A stretch of DNA of 64,000 nt from Tepidiforma flava (lineage in GTDB: Bacteria; Chloroflexota; Dehalococcoidia; Tepidiformales; Tepidiformaceae): NCBI RefSeq assembly GCF_027594505.1, contig NZ_CP115149.1, positions 248,001 through 312,000 of the forward strand. Direction: 5' to 3'. Under the pieces are notes generated by a model. The model did no database searches. It saw nothing but the letters and a program-made list of their open reading frames with translations, and was not told the origin of the DNA. The translations under genes were made by a program, and so were the position numbers. Shown piece after piece: positions 1-13,582 of this stretch; positions within the stretch are counted from its first letter, which is position 1; each line of letters starts with the position of its first letter.

Positions 1-2642
<2,642 letters not shown>

Positions 2643-2863
2643 CTCCACCAAGACTCGGTCGGTATGAATTGCCCGGCCTCGCTGGCGCTGCTTGCGCGCG
2701 CCGTCGAGGCGATGCAGTGTCTTCGCTCTTCAGTTCTTAAGGTGCGCGCCGCGGGCTGCCCTGCGGCCCGGCTTCGCCGCCGGCCGCTGCCGGGTGGCAG
2801 GGGCCGATTGCGAAGCGGTGTGCGATGCGGTGCCGGCGCGGGCCCGGATTGCCGCGGGGAGCT
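2643..2863 (-). other. tRNA-Ala to 23S spacer (ITS)
   Basis: Transcribed spacer between tRNA-Ala and 23S, with no gene. In the transcript sense it carries GCACCTTAAGAACTG at about 2736-2750, closely resembling GCACCTTAACAACTG in the 16S leader (4815-4829). This is probably the 5' arm of the 23S processing stem, whose partner would lie beyond the window edge. Confidence 0.6.
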
Positions 2864-2939
2864 TGGTGGAGCCGAGGAGATTCGAACTCCTGACCTCCGC
2901 CGTGCAAAGGCGGCGCTCTCCCAACTAAGCTACGGCCCC
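2864..2939 (-). tRNA. tRNA-Ala(TGC)
   Basis: A 76-nt tRNA with encoded CCA (reverse complement of tgg at 2864-2866). The acceptor stem GGGGCCG pairs with CGGCTCC with one G-U pair. The anticodon loop TTTGCAC gives anticodon TGC. It lies between tRNA-Ile and 23S, the usual rRNA-operon position. Confidence 0.97.
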
Positions 2940-3004
2940 TCGGGTTCGCTTCCCAGTTTGCCATGCCCGGGGCCCGGGGTGAAGCCGCCGGGGTTGAGCC
3001 AGGA

Positions 3005-3081
3005 TGGTGGGCCATTCTGGACTCGAACCAGAGACCTCAGTCTTATCAGGACTGCGCTCTAACCAGCTGAGCTAATGGCCC
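3005..3081 (-). tRNA. tRNA-Ile(GAT)
   Basis: A 77-nt tRNA with encoded CCA (3005-3007). The acceptor stem GGGCCAT pairs perfectly with ATGGCCC, and the anticodon loop CTGATAA gives GAT. It lies between 16S and tRNA-Ala in the rRNA spacer. Confidence 0.97.
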
Positions 3082-3092
3082 CCGGGGAGCGT

Positions 3093-3131
3093 GGCCAGTG
3101 CACCTTCGACAGCTGGATAGCGGACGAAAGA
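3093..3131 (-). repeat. 16S processing stem, 3' arm
   Basis: This 39-nt segment downstream of 16S is an inverted copy of 4798-4835 in the 16S leader, with few mismatches and one single-base gap. In the transcript the two arms can pair and loop out the whole 16S, as expected for an RNase III-type pre-16S processing stem. Confidence 0.8.
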
Positions 3132-3254
3132 CGGCTGCTGGGGCGCCGTGTGGTGTAACGACCCGGCTGACGCCGGACCGATCGACCTGGGTGCTGCTTC
3201 CGGACCTCCTGCCCCACCGCTGAGGCGGGAGGTGTACTCCGGGGCATGCTCCCT

Positions 3255-4740
<1,486 letters not shown>

Positions 4741-4797
4741 GAAACAGAACCGACCTTGCGGCCGGGATGTTCCGTTTGAACGGGGTCCCAGACGTTC

Positions 4798-4835
4798 TCT
4801 TTCGTCCGCTATCCAGTTGTTAAGGTGCGCTGGCC
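4798..4835 (-). repeat. 16S processing stem, 5' arm
   Basis: Leader segment complementary over about 38 nt to 3093-3131. Together they form the long helix flanking 16S in the precursor transcript. It lies just downstream of the predicted operon start. Confidence 0.8.
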
Positions 4836-4856
4836 TCTCGCAAGGCCCGAACGAGA

Positions 4857-4885
4857 AGACTAACTTCTCTCCGCCAGGCTGTCAA
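4857..4885 (-). promoter_or_regulatory. rRNA operon promoter
   Basis: On the minus strand a perfect -35 TTGACA (4880-4885) is followed after exactly 17 nt by TAGTCT as -10 (4857-4862). Transcription would begin near 4850, about 110 nt before 16S. It sits between the end of tgt (5000) and the 16S leader, with a clean sigma-70-type spacing. Confidence 0.85.
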
Positions 4886-4999
4886 CCGGGCCGCCCCTGC
4901 CGGGCGATGCCGCCCTGGCTGTTGCCGGCGGGGGACTTTCAAGATGGCACGCCCGCGCGTTGTTTGCAAGGGGGATCGTCGGCCGCGCCGGCGATTTCT

Positions 5000-6157
5000 T
5001 CACGTTTTTCGGCGCTGCGCCAGCCGGGCAGCTTCGTCCGCCGGCCGGTACCGCTCGAGGAATGCGCGCCGGAACGATTCGAACGTGCCGGCGGCGATAG
5101 CTTCGCGGGCGCGGCCGGTGAGCCGGGCGAGGTAGCGCAGGTTGTGGTGCGTGGCGAGCCGGTGGCCGAGGAGCTCGTCGTTCCGGAAGAGGTGGTGGAG
5201 GTAGGCGAGGCTGAACTGGCTGCAGGCGAGGCAGTCGCAGGTGGGGTCGGCCGGTTCGTCGCGCTCGCGGCAGGCGGCGTTCCGGAGGTTGATGCGGCCG
5301 TCATCGGTGAGGAGGGCGCCGTTGCGGCCGAGCCGGGTGGGGAGGACGCAATCGAACATGTCGATGCCGCGGGCGATTCCTTCGATGAGGTCTTCGGGGC
5401 TGCCGACGCCCATGAGGTAGCGGGGTTTGTCGATGGGCAGTTCGGCGCTGGTGATTTCGAGGGTGGCCCACATGGCGGCCTTGGGTTCGCCGACGGAGAG
5501 GCCGCCGATGGAGAAACCCGGGGGCACAGCTGGGCGGCTTCGCGGGCGTGGTAGCGCCGGAGTTCGGGGTGGGTGCCGCCCTGGATGATGGCGAAGGTGG
5601 TGAGCTGCGGCGCGGCGGCGCGGCAGCGCCGGTACCAGCGGAGGGTGCGTTCGACGGCGTCGCGGGCTGCATCGAATGGCGCTTCACCGGGGAGGACGTG
5701 GTCGAGGGGCATGGCGATATCGACGCCGAGGGCTTCCTGCACTTCCATGGCGAGCTCGGGGGTGTAGTGGTGTTCGGAGCCGTCGATGTGGGAGCGGAAG
5801 CGGACGCCGTCTTCGGTGACCTTGCGGAGGCCGGCGAGGGAGAAGACCCGGAAGCCGCCGCTGTCGGAGAGGATGGGGCCATCCCAGCGCATGAAGCGGT
5901 GGACGCCGCCGAGCTGCCGGATGAGCCGGTGCCCGGGGCGCAGGTAGAGGTGGTAGGCGTTGACGAGGATGATCCGGGCGCCGGTCGCGGCGACCTCGGC
6001 GGGCAGGAGCGTCTTCACGGTCGCGAGGGTGCCGACGGGCATGAAGACGGGGTTTCGACGCTGCCGCGCGGGGTGGTGATGCGGCCGGTGCGGGGGCGAC
6101 GGGCCCCGCCGGGGTGCTGGTAAGCTCGAACCGGAAGCCGCTCGGGGGCGAGGTCAC
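5000..6157 (-). CDS. tgt: tRNA-guanine transglycosylase (frameshifted)
   Basis: Exchanges guanine 34 for a queuine precursor in GUN-anticodon tRNAs. The product is about 385 aa. Visible motifs are SDSGGF with the catalytic Asp near residue 98, FDCVLPTR with the second Asp, and a zinc site CDCLAC followed by a downstream His. The start is placed at GTG 6157, whose GTGA overlaps the stop of aroKB. The reading frame changes near 6090 and 6055 (N-terminus) and near 5520, where a C6 run reads as C5; homology continues across each break. It is the last gene of the minus-strand alaS-to-tgt run. The transglycosylase assignment is secure; whether the cell makes or salvages queuine is not visible. Confidence 0.93.
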
Positions 6158-7824
6158 GGGCGGGTCACGGTCTCGATGGCGTGGTGGACGAGGGCATCGG
6201 GCACGCCCTGGCGGACGATGGCGTGGCCGATGCGTTCGAGGAGCACCCAGCGGATGGCGCCGGCGCGAACCTTCTTGTCGACGAGGGTGGCATCGAAGAT
6301 GGCGCGGGGTCGAGGCCGGGGCGCGTTCGGGGAGGCCGAAGCGGCGGATGAGCGCCTGCTGGCGTTCGAGTTCGGCCGGGGAAAGGAGGCCGAGTTCGGT
6401 GCTGATGATGCCGGCCGCGCGCATGCCGATGGCGACCGCCTCGCCGTGGAGGTAATCGGCGTAGCCGGTGACGGCTTCGATGGCGTGGCCGATGGTGTGG
6501 CCGTAGTTGAGGAGCGTCCGGCGGCCGGATTCGCGCTCGTCTTCGGAGACGATGGCGGCTTTGATGGCGACGGAGCGGGCGATGAGGTCGGGCGAGGTGA
6601 GCGGGGGCCGTCGACGCTGGCGGCCTCGAGGTCGCGGACGAGCGCTTCATCGAGGATGAAGCCGTGCTTGAGCAGCTCGGCCCAGCCGTTGCGGAGCTGG
6701 CGGGGCGGCAAGGTGCGGAGGAGGAGGGGGTCGATCACGACGGCGCGCGGCTGGGCGAAGGCGCCGATGAGGTTCTTGCCGCGGGGGTGGTCGATGCCGG
6801 TCTTGCCGCCGATGGCGGCATCGGCCATGGCGAGGAGGGAGGTGGGGGCATGGATGAAGGGGACGCCGCGGAGGATCGTCGCGGCGGCGAAGCCGCCGAG
6901 GTCGGTGACGACGCCGCCGCCGAGCGTGACGATGAAGTCGGTGCGTTCGATGCGGTGGTCGACGAGGAAGTCGTAGACGCTGGCGAGGGTTTCGAGGCTC
7001 TTGTAGTTTTCGCCGGCGGGGATGGAGAAGGCGGCCGACTGGTAGCCGGCGGCTTCGAGGGCGGCCGATGCGCGGCCGGCGAAGAGCGGGCCGACGTGGG
7101 TGTCGGTGACGATGAAGGCGCGGCCGTCGAGGCCGGCGTCGCGGGCGATAGCGCCGAGGGCATCGAGGGCGCCTTCGCCGACGAGGACGGGGTAGGTGCC
7201 GCCGGGCGCGGTGACGATGGCGGCGGGCGGAGGGATGGCAGGGTTGCCGGCTTCGCGGGTGACGGCGAGGGGACTGTAGAAGCGCTCACCGGGCGGCGCC
7301 GGGTCGCGCTGCCACTCGGCCCAGAGGCGCTCGATCTCTTCGGCCTGCTCTTCGGGGGTGAGGTCGTCGCAGTCGATGGCGGCATCGGCGCCGCGATAGA
7401 GCTCGATGCGGGACTGGAGGAGGGCTTCGAGGCGGGCGCGGGGGTCGCCCGCGAGGAGGGGCCGTTCGGAGGCGTTCGGCGCTTCGAGGAGGCGGCGCGC
7501 GGCGACGGCGGGCGAGACGGCGAGCCAGACGACGAAGCCGCTGCCGAGCATGGCGCGGGCGGCCGGGATGGTTGGGGCGCCGCCGCCGGTCGCGATGACG
7601 GCGGGCTCGCGCGCAGCCGCGGCTTCGAGGGCGCGAAGTTCGCGCTCGCGGAAGGCGGCTTCGCCTTCGCGGGCGAAGAGCTCGGCGACGGTGGCGCCGG
7701 CCTCGCGCTCGATCTCCCTGTCGGTATCGATGAACTCCCAGCCGAGGCGGTCGGCGAGGATGCGGCCGGTGGTCGATTTGCCGCTGCCGGAGAGGCCGAT
7801 GAGGAAGATGCGGCGAGGGACCAT
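6154..7824 (-). CDS. aroKB: bifunctional shikimate kinase / 3-dehydroquinate synthase (frameshifted)
   Basis: A fusion for two shikimate-pathway steps. Residues 1-170 are shikimate kinase, with Walker A GLSGSGKST near residues 10-17 and substrate motif TGGGA. Residues from about 200 to the end are 3-dehydroquinate synthase, with GGGVVTDLGGF, GGKTGID, WAELLKHG and the metal-ligand segment HGEAVAIGM. The length of about 556 aa fits known AroKB fusions. The ATG at 7824 overlaps the aroC stop as TGATG, and the end overlaps the tgt start. Frame changes occur near 6605 (C6 read as C5) and twice near 6305-6330, after which the original frame resumes through the conserved end. Cytoplasmic, co-transcribed with aroC and aroE. 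Confidence 0.93.
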   Translation of the reverse strand: MVPRRIFLIGLSGSGKSTTGRILADRLGWEFIDTDREIEREAGATVAELFAREGEAAFRERELRALEAAAAREPAVIATGGGAPTIPAARAMLGSGFVVWLAVSPAVAARRLLEAPNASERPLLAGDPRARLEALLQSRIELYRGADAAIDCDDLTPEEQAEEIERLWAEWQRDPAPPGERFYSPLAVTREAGNPAIPPPAAIVTAPGGTYPVLVGEGALDALGAIARDAGLDGRAFIVTDTHVGPLFAGRASAALEAAGYQSAAFSIPAGENYKSLETLASVYDFLVDHRIERTDFIVTLGGGVVTDLGGFAAATILRGVPFIHAPTSLLAMADAAIGGKTGIDHPRGKNLIGAFAQPRAVVIDPLLLRTLPPRQLRNGWAELLKHGFILDEALVRDLEAASVDGPRSPRPTSSPAPSPSKPPSSPKTSANPAAGRSSTTATPSATPSKPSPATPITSTARRSPSACARPASSAPNSASFPRPNSNASRRSSAASASPNAPRPRPRAIFDATLVDKKVRAGAIRWVLLERIGHAIVRQGVPDALVHHAIETVTRP

Positions 7825-8999
7825 CAGGAGCCCCGGGCGCGCGGGCCGATGGTGTCCATGAAGGCCGCGTAGTTGCGGCGAACCTCATCGAGGGTGTCGC
7901 CGCCGAATTTTTCGAGCCACGCGTCGGCGAGCACGATGGCGACCATCGCCTCGGCGACGACGCCGCCGGCGGGGACGACGCAGACGTCGCTGCGTTCGTA
8001 GTGGGCGAGGACTTCTTCGCCGGTGTCGAGGTCGACGGAGGGGAGGGGTGAGCGAGGGTGGGGATGGGCTTGATCGCGGCGCGGACGATGATGTCTTCGC
8101 CGGTGGTGATGCCGGCTTCGATGCCGCCCGCATTGTTGGTAGCGTGGCGCCGGGGCCGGCCCTGCCACTCGGCGACCGGGAGGATAACGTCGTGCACCTG
8201 CGAGCCGCGCATGGCGGCTGCTTCGAAGCCGAGGCCGAGGCCGACGGCTTTGAAGGCGTTGATGCTGAGGATGGCCTGCGCGATGCGGCCGTCGAGCTTG
8301 CGGTCCCAGTGGACGTGGCTGCCGAGCCCGGGCGGGACGCCCATGGCGCGGACTTCGATTTCGCCGCCGACGGTATCGCCGTCGGGCTTGGCGGCGTTGA
8401 TGGCGGCAACCATCGCCTCGGAGGCGGCGGGGTCGGCGCAGCGGACGGGGCTGGCTTCGACGGCGTCCCAGTCGATGGGGCCGGCCGGGTCGGGCGCGCG
8501 GACGCCGCCGATGGCGAGGACGCGGCTGCGGATTTCGACGCCGAACTCGGCGAGGAAGCGGCGGGCGACGGCGCCGACGGCAACGCGGGCCGCGGTCTCG
8601 CGGGCGGAGCGCGCTCGAGGACGTTGCGGACGTCGTCGAAGCCGTACTTGAGGGCGCCGGGGAGGTCGGCGTGGCCGGGCCGGACGCGGGTGACGCGCTC
8701 GATTTCGGTTTCGACGGGCTCGACGGCCATCTTCTCGGTCCAGTTGACCCAGTCGCGGTTCTGGATCCAGAGGGCGACGGGGGAGCCGAGGGTGCGGCCG
8801 TGGCGGACGCCCGCGGTGATTTCGGCGTGGTCTTTTTCGATCTTCATGCGGCCGCCGCGGCCGTAGCCGCCCTGCCGGCGGGCGAGGTCGGGGGCGATGT
8901 CGGCTTCGGAGAGGGGAGGCCGGCGGGGAGGCCTTCGATGACCATCGTGAGGCCTTTGCCGTGGCTTTCGCCGGCAGTGAGGAAGCGGAAGTGGCCCAT
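7824..8999 (-). CDS. aroC: chorismate synthase (frameshifted)
   Basis: Converts EPSP to chorismate with reduced FMN, the last common aromatic-pathway step. The product is about 391 aa, the family length. The N-terminus from ATG 8999 has [23 protein letters not shown], a [13 protein letters not shown] segment and [11 protein letters not shown] follow. Frames change near 8915, 8610 and 8045, in G/C runs, with homology continuing. Only 2 nt separate its start from the stop of the upstream membrane protein, and its stop overlaps aroKB by one base. Confidence 0.93.
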
Positions 9000-9001
9000 G
9001 C

Positions 9002-9675
9002 TTACTCCGTGGGGCGCTCGCGCTGAGCGGTGAATTCGGCGGCAGCCTCGGCGGCGGGACGCGGCGGGCGGCCGGCGACCGGGGGAACGTCGATGGGGAT
9101 AGCGCGGCCGGCCGGGTCGCGCACGTAGCGAGCCTCGAAGCGGCCGAGGATTTCGGCGGGGGTGAGGGCGTCCCAGGCGAGGTCTTCGGCGATGGCGCGG
9201 TCGGCGGTGACGGTCAGGATAGGCCGCTGGGTGAGGGAGCCGTCGGGTTCGGAGAAGGTGGTGTACACGTCGACGCGCACGGTGCCGAGGCGGAGGTTTG
9301 GGACATCGTACAGCATCATGTCGAGGAGCCTCGCGGCGATGGCGATCGCCTCGTCGAGGGGGAAGTGACCTGGACGCGGCGGCCGCCTTCGGTGCGGAAT
9401 TCGCCTTCGGCGGAGGCGGAGAGGGTCGCGCCGTCGGGTTCGACGGCGACGAGCTGGGCGGACTGGACGCCGGCCCAGGTGCCGGGATGGATGCCTTTCG
9501 GCGGGCGGGCGCGGCGCCAGGTGTTCAGTGCCTCTTCGATGAGCGCGCCGATGATGTCGGTATCGCCGGAGGCGACGCGGCGGCGCCAGGCGCGGTGCTG
9601 GAGCATCTCGGTCGTGACGGCCCAGCCGACGACGAGGAAGATGCCGCCGACGATGAGCATGCCGAGGAGGATCAC
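9002..9675 (-). CDS. membrane-anchored protein of unknown function (frameshifted)
   Basis: I do not recognise a family. The product is about 224 aa. From GTG 9675 (GTGA overlap with the aroE stop) it starts with one strong transmembrane helix, [19 protein letters not shown] soluble part follows, with a short helical segment and a region that looks beta-rich ([20 protein letters not shown]). One frame change near 9358 occurs where a C6 run reads as C5, after which [20 protein letters not shown] continues. It lies between aroE and aroC, so it is co-transcribed with aromatic biosynthesis genes, but nothing shows that it acts in that pathway. Confidence 0.7.
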
Positions 9676-10509
9676 GTGGCTGCTCCTTCGCGGCGGGCGA
9701 GTTCGTTCTCGGCGGCGCGGGTCATGACGTCGACGGGGGCCGGGAGGCCGGTCCAGAGCTCGAAGGCGAGGGCGCCCTGGTAGATGAGCATCGGGAGCCC
9801 GTCGAGGGTGCGGAGCCCCGGGCGGCGGCCTCGCGCAGGAGGGGCGTCTCGCGGGGGCGTAGACGATATCGACGACGAGGAGCCCGGGGAGGCGGAATCG
9901 AGCGGGCAAGGGATGCCCCGGGCTCGGGGCCGCCCTTCATGCCGACGGTGGTGCAGTTCACGAGGCAATCGTAGCCGGCGAGCTGCGGGAGGTCGGCGAG
10001 CGCGCGAGCCGGGGCGCCGAGGTCGCGGGCGAGCGCGGCGGCGCGGTCCGGCGTCCGATTCCAGATGTCGACCGCGGCGGCGCGGGCTTCGAGGAGCGCG
10101 AGGGCGATGCCGCGGGCAGCGCCGCCGGCGCCGAGCAGGAGGAACGAGCGCCCGGCGGGCTCGAAGAAGGCTTCCTGGCGGAGCGCCGCGACGAAGCCGG
10201 GGCCGTCGGTGTTGAAGCCGAAGAGGCGGCCTTCGCGGTTGACGATGGTATTGACGGCGCCGGCGCGGGCCGCCAGCCCCCGACCTCGTCGAGGAGCGGG
10301 ATGACGTGCTCTTTGTGCGGCACGGTGACGTTCGCGCCGAGGACGTCGGGGGCGCGGAGGGCAGCGACCCGCGCCGGGAGTTCGGAAAGCGGCGTCTCCC
10401 ACCGTTCGTAGACGACGTCGAGGCCGGAGTGGGCGAAGGCCGCCTGCTGGAAAACCGGCGAGAGGCTGTGGCTGACGGGGCTGCCGATGATGCCGGCGCG
10501 GCGGGTCAT
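9672..10509 (-). CDS. aroE: shikimate dehydrogenase (frameshifted)
   Basis: Reduces 3-dehydroshikimate to shikimate with NADPH. The product is about 279 aa. The start ATG 10509 overlaps the mltG stop as ATGA. Substrate motif SPVSHSLSP lies near residue 10, followed by NVTVPHKE with the catalytic Lys, NTDGPGF with the catalytic Asp, the nucleotide-binding loop GAGGAARG, NRTPDRA, and the C-terminal QGALAFELWTG. The frame changes several times (near 10275, 9920, 9875 and 9825), each within G/C-rich stretches and without loss of conserved blocks. Confidence 0.92.
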
Positions 10510-11593
10510 GGCGCCCCGTAGAGCGCGATATTGCGCTCGTGCTCGGCGAAGGTGACGGCGAAGACGTGGGAGCCGTCGCCCTTCTTCGCGTCGGCGACGA
10601 AGTAGTAGTAGTCGGTATCGGTGGGGTAGGCGACAGCTTCGATGGAGGCGAGCCCGGGGCAGGCGATGGGGCCGGGCGGGAGGCCCGGGAAGAGGCGGGT
10701 GTTGTAGGGCGAGGGATTCTCGAGGTCGATGATCGTGAGCTCTTTCTTCCACCAGCCGTAGCGCTGGACGGAGGCGGGGTCGAGGGCGACGGCGAACTGG
10801 ACGGTTGGGTCGGCGCCGAGCCGGTCGCCGGCGGCGAGGCGGTTGTAGAAGACGCCGGCGATGAGCGGACGCTCGGCAGGGAGGACGGCTTCGCGCTCGA
10901 CGATGGAGGCGAGGGTGAGCGCCTGGTGCGGGTTCAGGCCGCGGGCGGCAGCGGCAGCGCGCAGCTCCGGCGTGAAGCGCTCGTCGAGGGTGCGAATCAT
11001 GTAGGCCACGAGGTCATCCATCGTCGAGCCGACGGGCATGATGTAGGTATCGGGGAAGAGATAGCCTCGGAGGTCGGCGCCGGGCGGCAGGTGCTCGGCG
11101 AGCCCGGGGGAGCTGAGCCCGGGCGACGGCGGCGAGAAACTCGTCGCGGGGGCCGAAGCCGGCCTGCTCGGCGAGCACGGCCATCTCCTCGATGCGGAGG
11201 CCTTCGGGGAAGGTGACGCGGAGGACCGGCACGGCCTCTTTGACGGTGAGCAGGTGGAGGACGGTGGCGCGCTGGCGCCGCGGGGCAAAGGTAATCGCCG
11301 GCGCTGAGGCTGCCCTGCAGGCCGGTGAGGCGGGCGAGCAGTTCGAACTGGCGGCCGGAGCGGATGATGCCGAGCTCTTCGAGACGGCGGCCGACCTCGC
11401 CTGCGGAGGAGCCGCGCTCGAGGGTGAAGGCGACAGGTGACGCATCCGCCGCCGGCGATGCCGCGGTCGCCGGCGGGGGAAGGTTGCCGCGGACCGACGC
11501 CGGGGTGCCGGCGACGAGCCAGGCGGCGAGGAGCGTCACGAACACGGCGAAGGCGAGCCCGGCGGCGGCGAACGGCGTGACCGGGCCGCGCAT
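10506..11593 (-). CDS. mltG: endolytic transglycosylase MltG (frameshifted)
   Basis: Membrane-anchored lytic transglycosylase that cleaves nascent glycan strands and sets their length. The product is about 362 aa. One N-terminal transmembrane helix (residues about 9-30) is followed by a LysM-like segment and the YceG domain. That domain carries the catalytic Glu in LASIVEREA, then SPYNTRLFPGLPPGPI. The start ATG 11593 overlaps the ruvX stop as TGATG. Frame changes are near 11293 and 11105. Confidence 0.93.
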
Positions 11594-12029
11594 CAGGCGG
11601 CACCCCGGCGGGCATCGAGTTCGGCCTGGAGGAGGAGGGCGGCGGCGAGCGAATCGAGGGTGCCGTCGCGGCGGCGGGCGGCCGCGGGCGCCTGGCGGGC
11701 CGCCTGCGCGCTCGTCAGCCGCTCGTCGGCGGTGCGGACGGGCACGGCGACGGCCTTGCGGAGGTCGGCGACGAACGCTTCGACGGCGCGCGCTGCGGGC
11801 CGCGTTCGCCGGAGAGGGAGAGCGGGAGGCCGACGACGATTTCGCGGATGCCTTCGGCGGCGACGATGGCCGCGATGGCCCGGAGGGCTGCGGCGCGGTC
11901 GCGGCCGGGGATGGCCGGCCGGGGATGGGCGAGCATGCCGAGCTCATCCGAGACGGCGACGCCGATGCGGGCTTCGCCGGGGTCGAGCGCGAGGAGCCGG
12001 GCGGGAGCGGGGCGGAGTGGTTCGTTCAT
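11593..12029 (-). CDS. ruvX: RuvX/YqgF family Holliday-junction resolvase-like protein (frameshifted)
   Basis: RNase H-fold protein of about 145 aa, of the family implicated in pre-16S rRNA 5'-end processing. Motif 1 is LALDPGEARIGVAVSD with the first catalytic Asp. VVGLPLSLSGERG follows, then TADERLTS in the shifted frame and a final Asp in GTLDSLAA. The start ATG 12029 overlaps the stop of the upstream gene, and the frame change is near 11800. The link between mltG and ruvX is a common bacterial arrangement. Confidence 0.9.
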
Positions 12030-13546
12030 TCGCGGGAGGATGACGGGGCGCCGGCGGCTTCCGGGGTGCGGCGAGCCGCACGTCGAGGCGGAACCCGAAG
12101 CGGGGCAGGAACGGCGCCCAGCCGGGCACGACGCGCACGTCAGCTTCTTCAATAGCATAGCGCTCGCGGAGAATCGACTTTGCTTCGGAGGGGCGCTTGC
12201 CGCGGACGGCATCTTCGACGGCGCCTGCGGTGACGCCGCGGGCGAATTCGGCGCTGATGCGCAGGCTGGCGGTGAAGGCATCGGCGTCGGGCGCGTACTG
12301 GCTGGCGCCGGTTTCGGCGGCCCGGACCGTTCCGGGAGGAAATCACCTTCGTCGCCGCCCGGCACGAGGACGCGGCGGGCGAAGGTCTCGAGCACGTCCG
12401 AGGGAACGGCGAGGGCGGTCACCTCGACGGTCACATCGAGGAGGAGGACGGGGAGGGGGTGCCGATGGGCGGGCGGGGCGTGCCGAGGGTCGCCTTCGCG
12501 GTGGCGGTTCGGAGGAAGACGGCGTCGTGGGGGCGGGCAGCGGCGAGGTCAGCGCGGACCTCATCCGAGTCGGCGAGGGAGGCGGCGAGCTGGCGGACCG
12601 CGATGACATCCGCCTCGGACGGCGAGGGGCGGGGCTCGCTGGTGCCGCCGGCTGCCGGCTCGGGGTTGGTGACGGCGAGGAAGCGGTAGCGCTCTTCGAA
12701 CCAGCCGGTGATGGTGTTCGCGGGCAGGTTGTGGCGCTCGCCCGGCTGGCGGGCGATGACCGTCGCCGCTGCCGTCCCGTTGCGGGGCACGGTCACATCG
12801 GATTCGAGTTCGAAGTCGAGGAAGTCGGGACCGCCGAGGAGGGCCGTGCCGGCGGTGACCACGACGTCGGCGCCGGTGGGGTTGGTGATGGCCACCGGGG
12901 CGCGGGCGTAGCCGACGCCGACGCGGACCGAGCCAGTGGCGGGCACGGCGAGGGTGTAGGAGCGGGTCGCGGAGACGGCGACGGCCGGGAGGCGGCCTGC
13001 CTCGACATCGGGCGCGGCGAGGTCGCGGACGACGGTGACGGTGACGGTTTCGGCGAGCGTTTCGGAGGGCGGGTAGGCGACGACGGTGCCGGACGGCGCC
13101 ATGGTCAGCAGGAGGAAGAGCGCGGCGGCGGCGATCCCGGCGATGACGGCGACCTGGACGAATCGACCGACGGCCGGGGCGACGAAGGAGAGCGGTCCGA
13201 GACGGACGACGTACTTGCCGCCGGCGTCCCAGCGGACCTGGTGGGGACGGCGGGCGACGGGGAGGCCGGCCTGGCGGGCGCGGCCGGCGAGCGCGCGGGA
13301 GCGGGTGGCGATGGCGATGACCCGGCCGGTTTCCTCGGCGTGGCGGATGAGGCGGCGCATGCCGAGCTCGGTGGTGAGCTGGCGGTTGCCGTCGGGGGCG
13401 TGGATGACGACGGCCCACGAAGGGGCGGTATCGAGGCGGCCGCAGATGGCGGCGATGTCCTCGGTGCGGTCGATGAGGACGACGGCGGCGAGGCTCTCGG
13501 CTGGTTCGGCTGGCGGGACGTCCGGCGGGGGTGGTGCGTTCGTCAG
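12026..13546 (-). CDS. membrane protein with baseplate-J-like domain (frameshifted)
   Basis: Protein of about 506 aa between alaS and ruvX. The first 110 residues are cytoplasmic-looking (IDRTEDIAAICGRLDTAP, then VIAIATRSRALAGRARQ). One transmembrane helix follows (AVIAGIAAAALFLLLTM), then an extracytoplasmic part. There, VAITNPTGADVVVTAGTALL and VTVPRNGTAAATVIARQPGE followed by NLPANTI match the repeating pattern of baseplate J/gp47-like domains. The best ribosome binding site, AGGGAGG at 13554-13560, points to an in-frame CTG at 13546 as start. The next ATG is only at 13360. Frame changes are near 12430, 12345 and 12075. The family is known outside phages in Chloroflexota and Actinobacteria; its role is unknown. 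Confidence 0.65.
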
Positions 13547-13582
13547 CGTGCGGCCTCCCTTCGGTGAACGGCGGCGCGGCGG

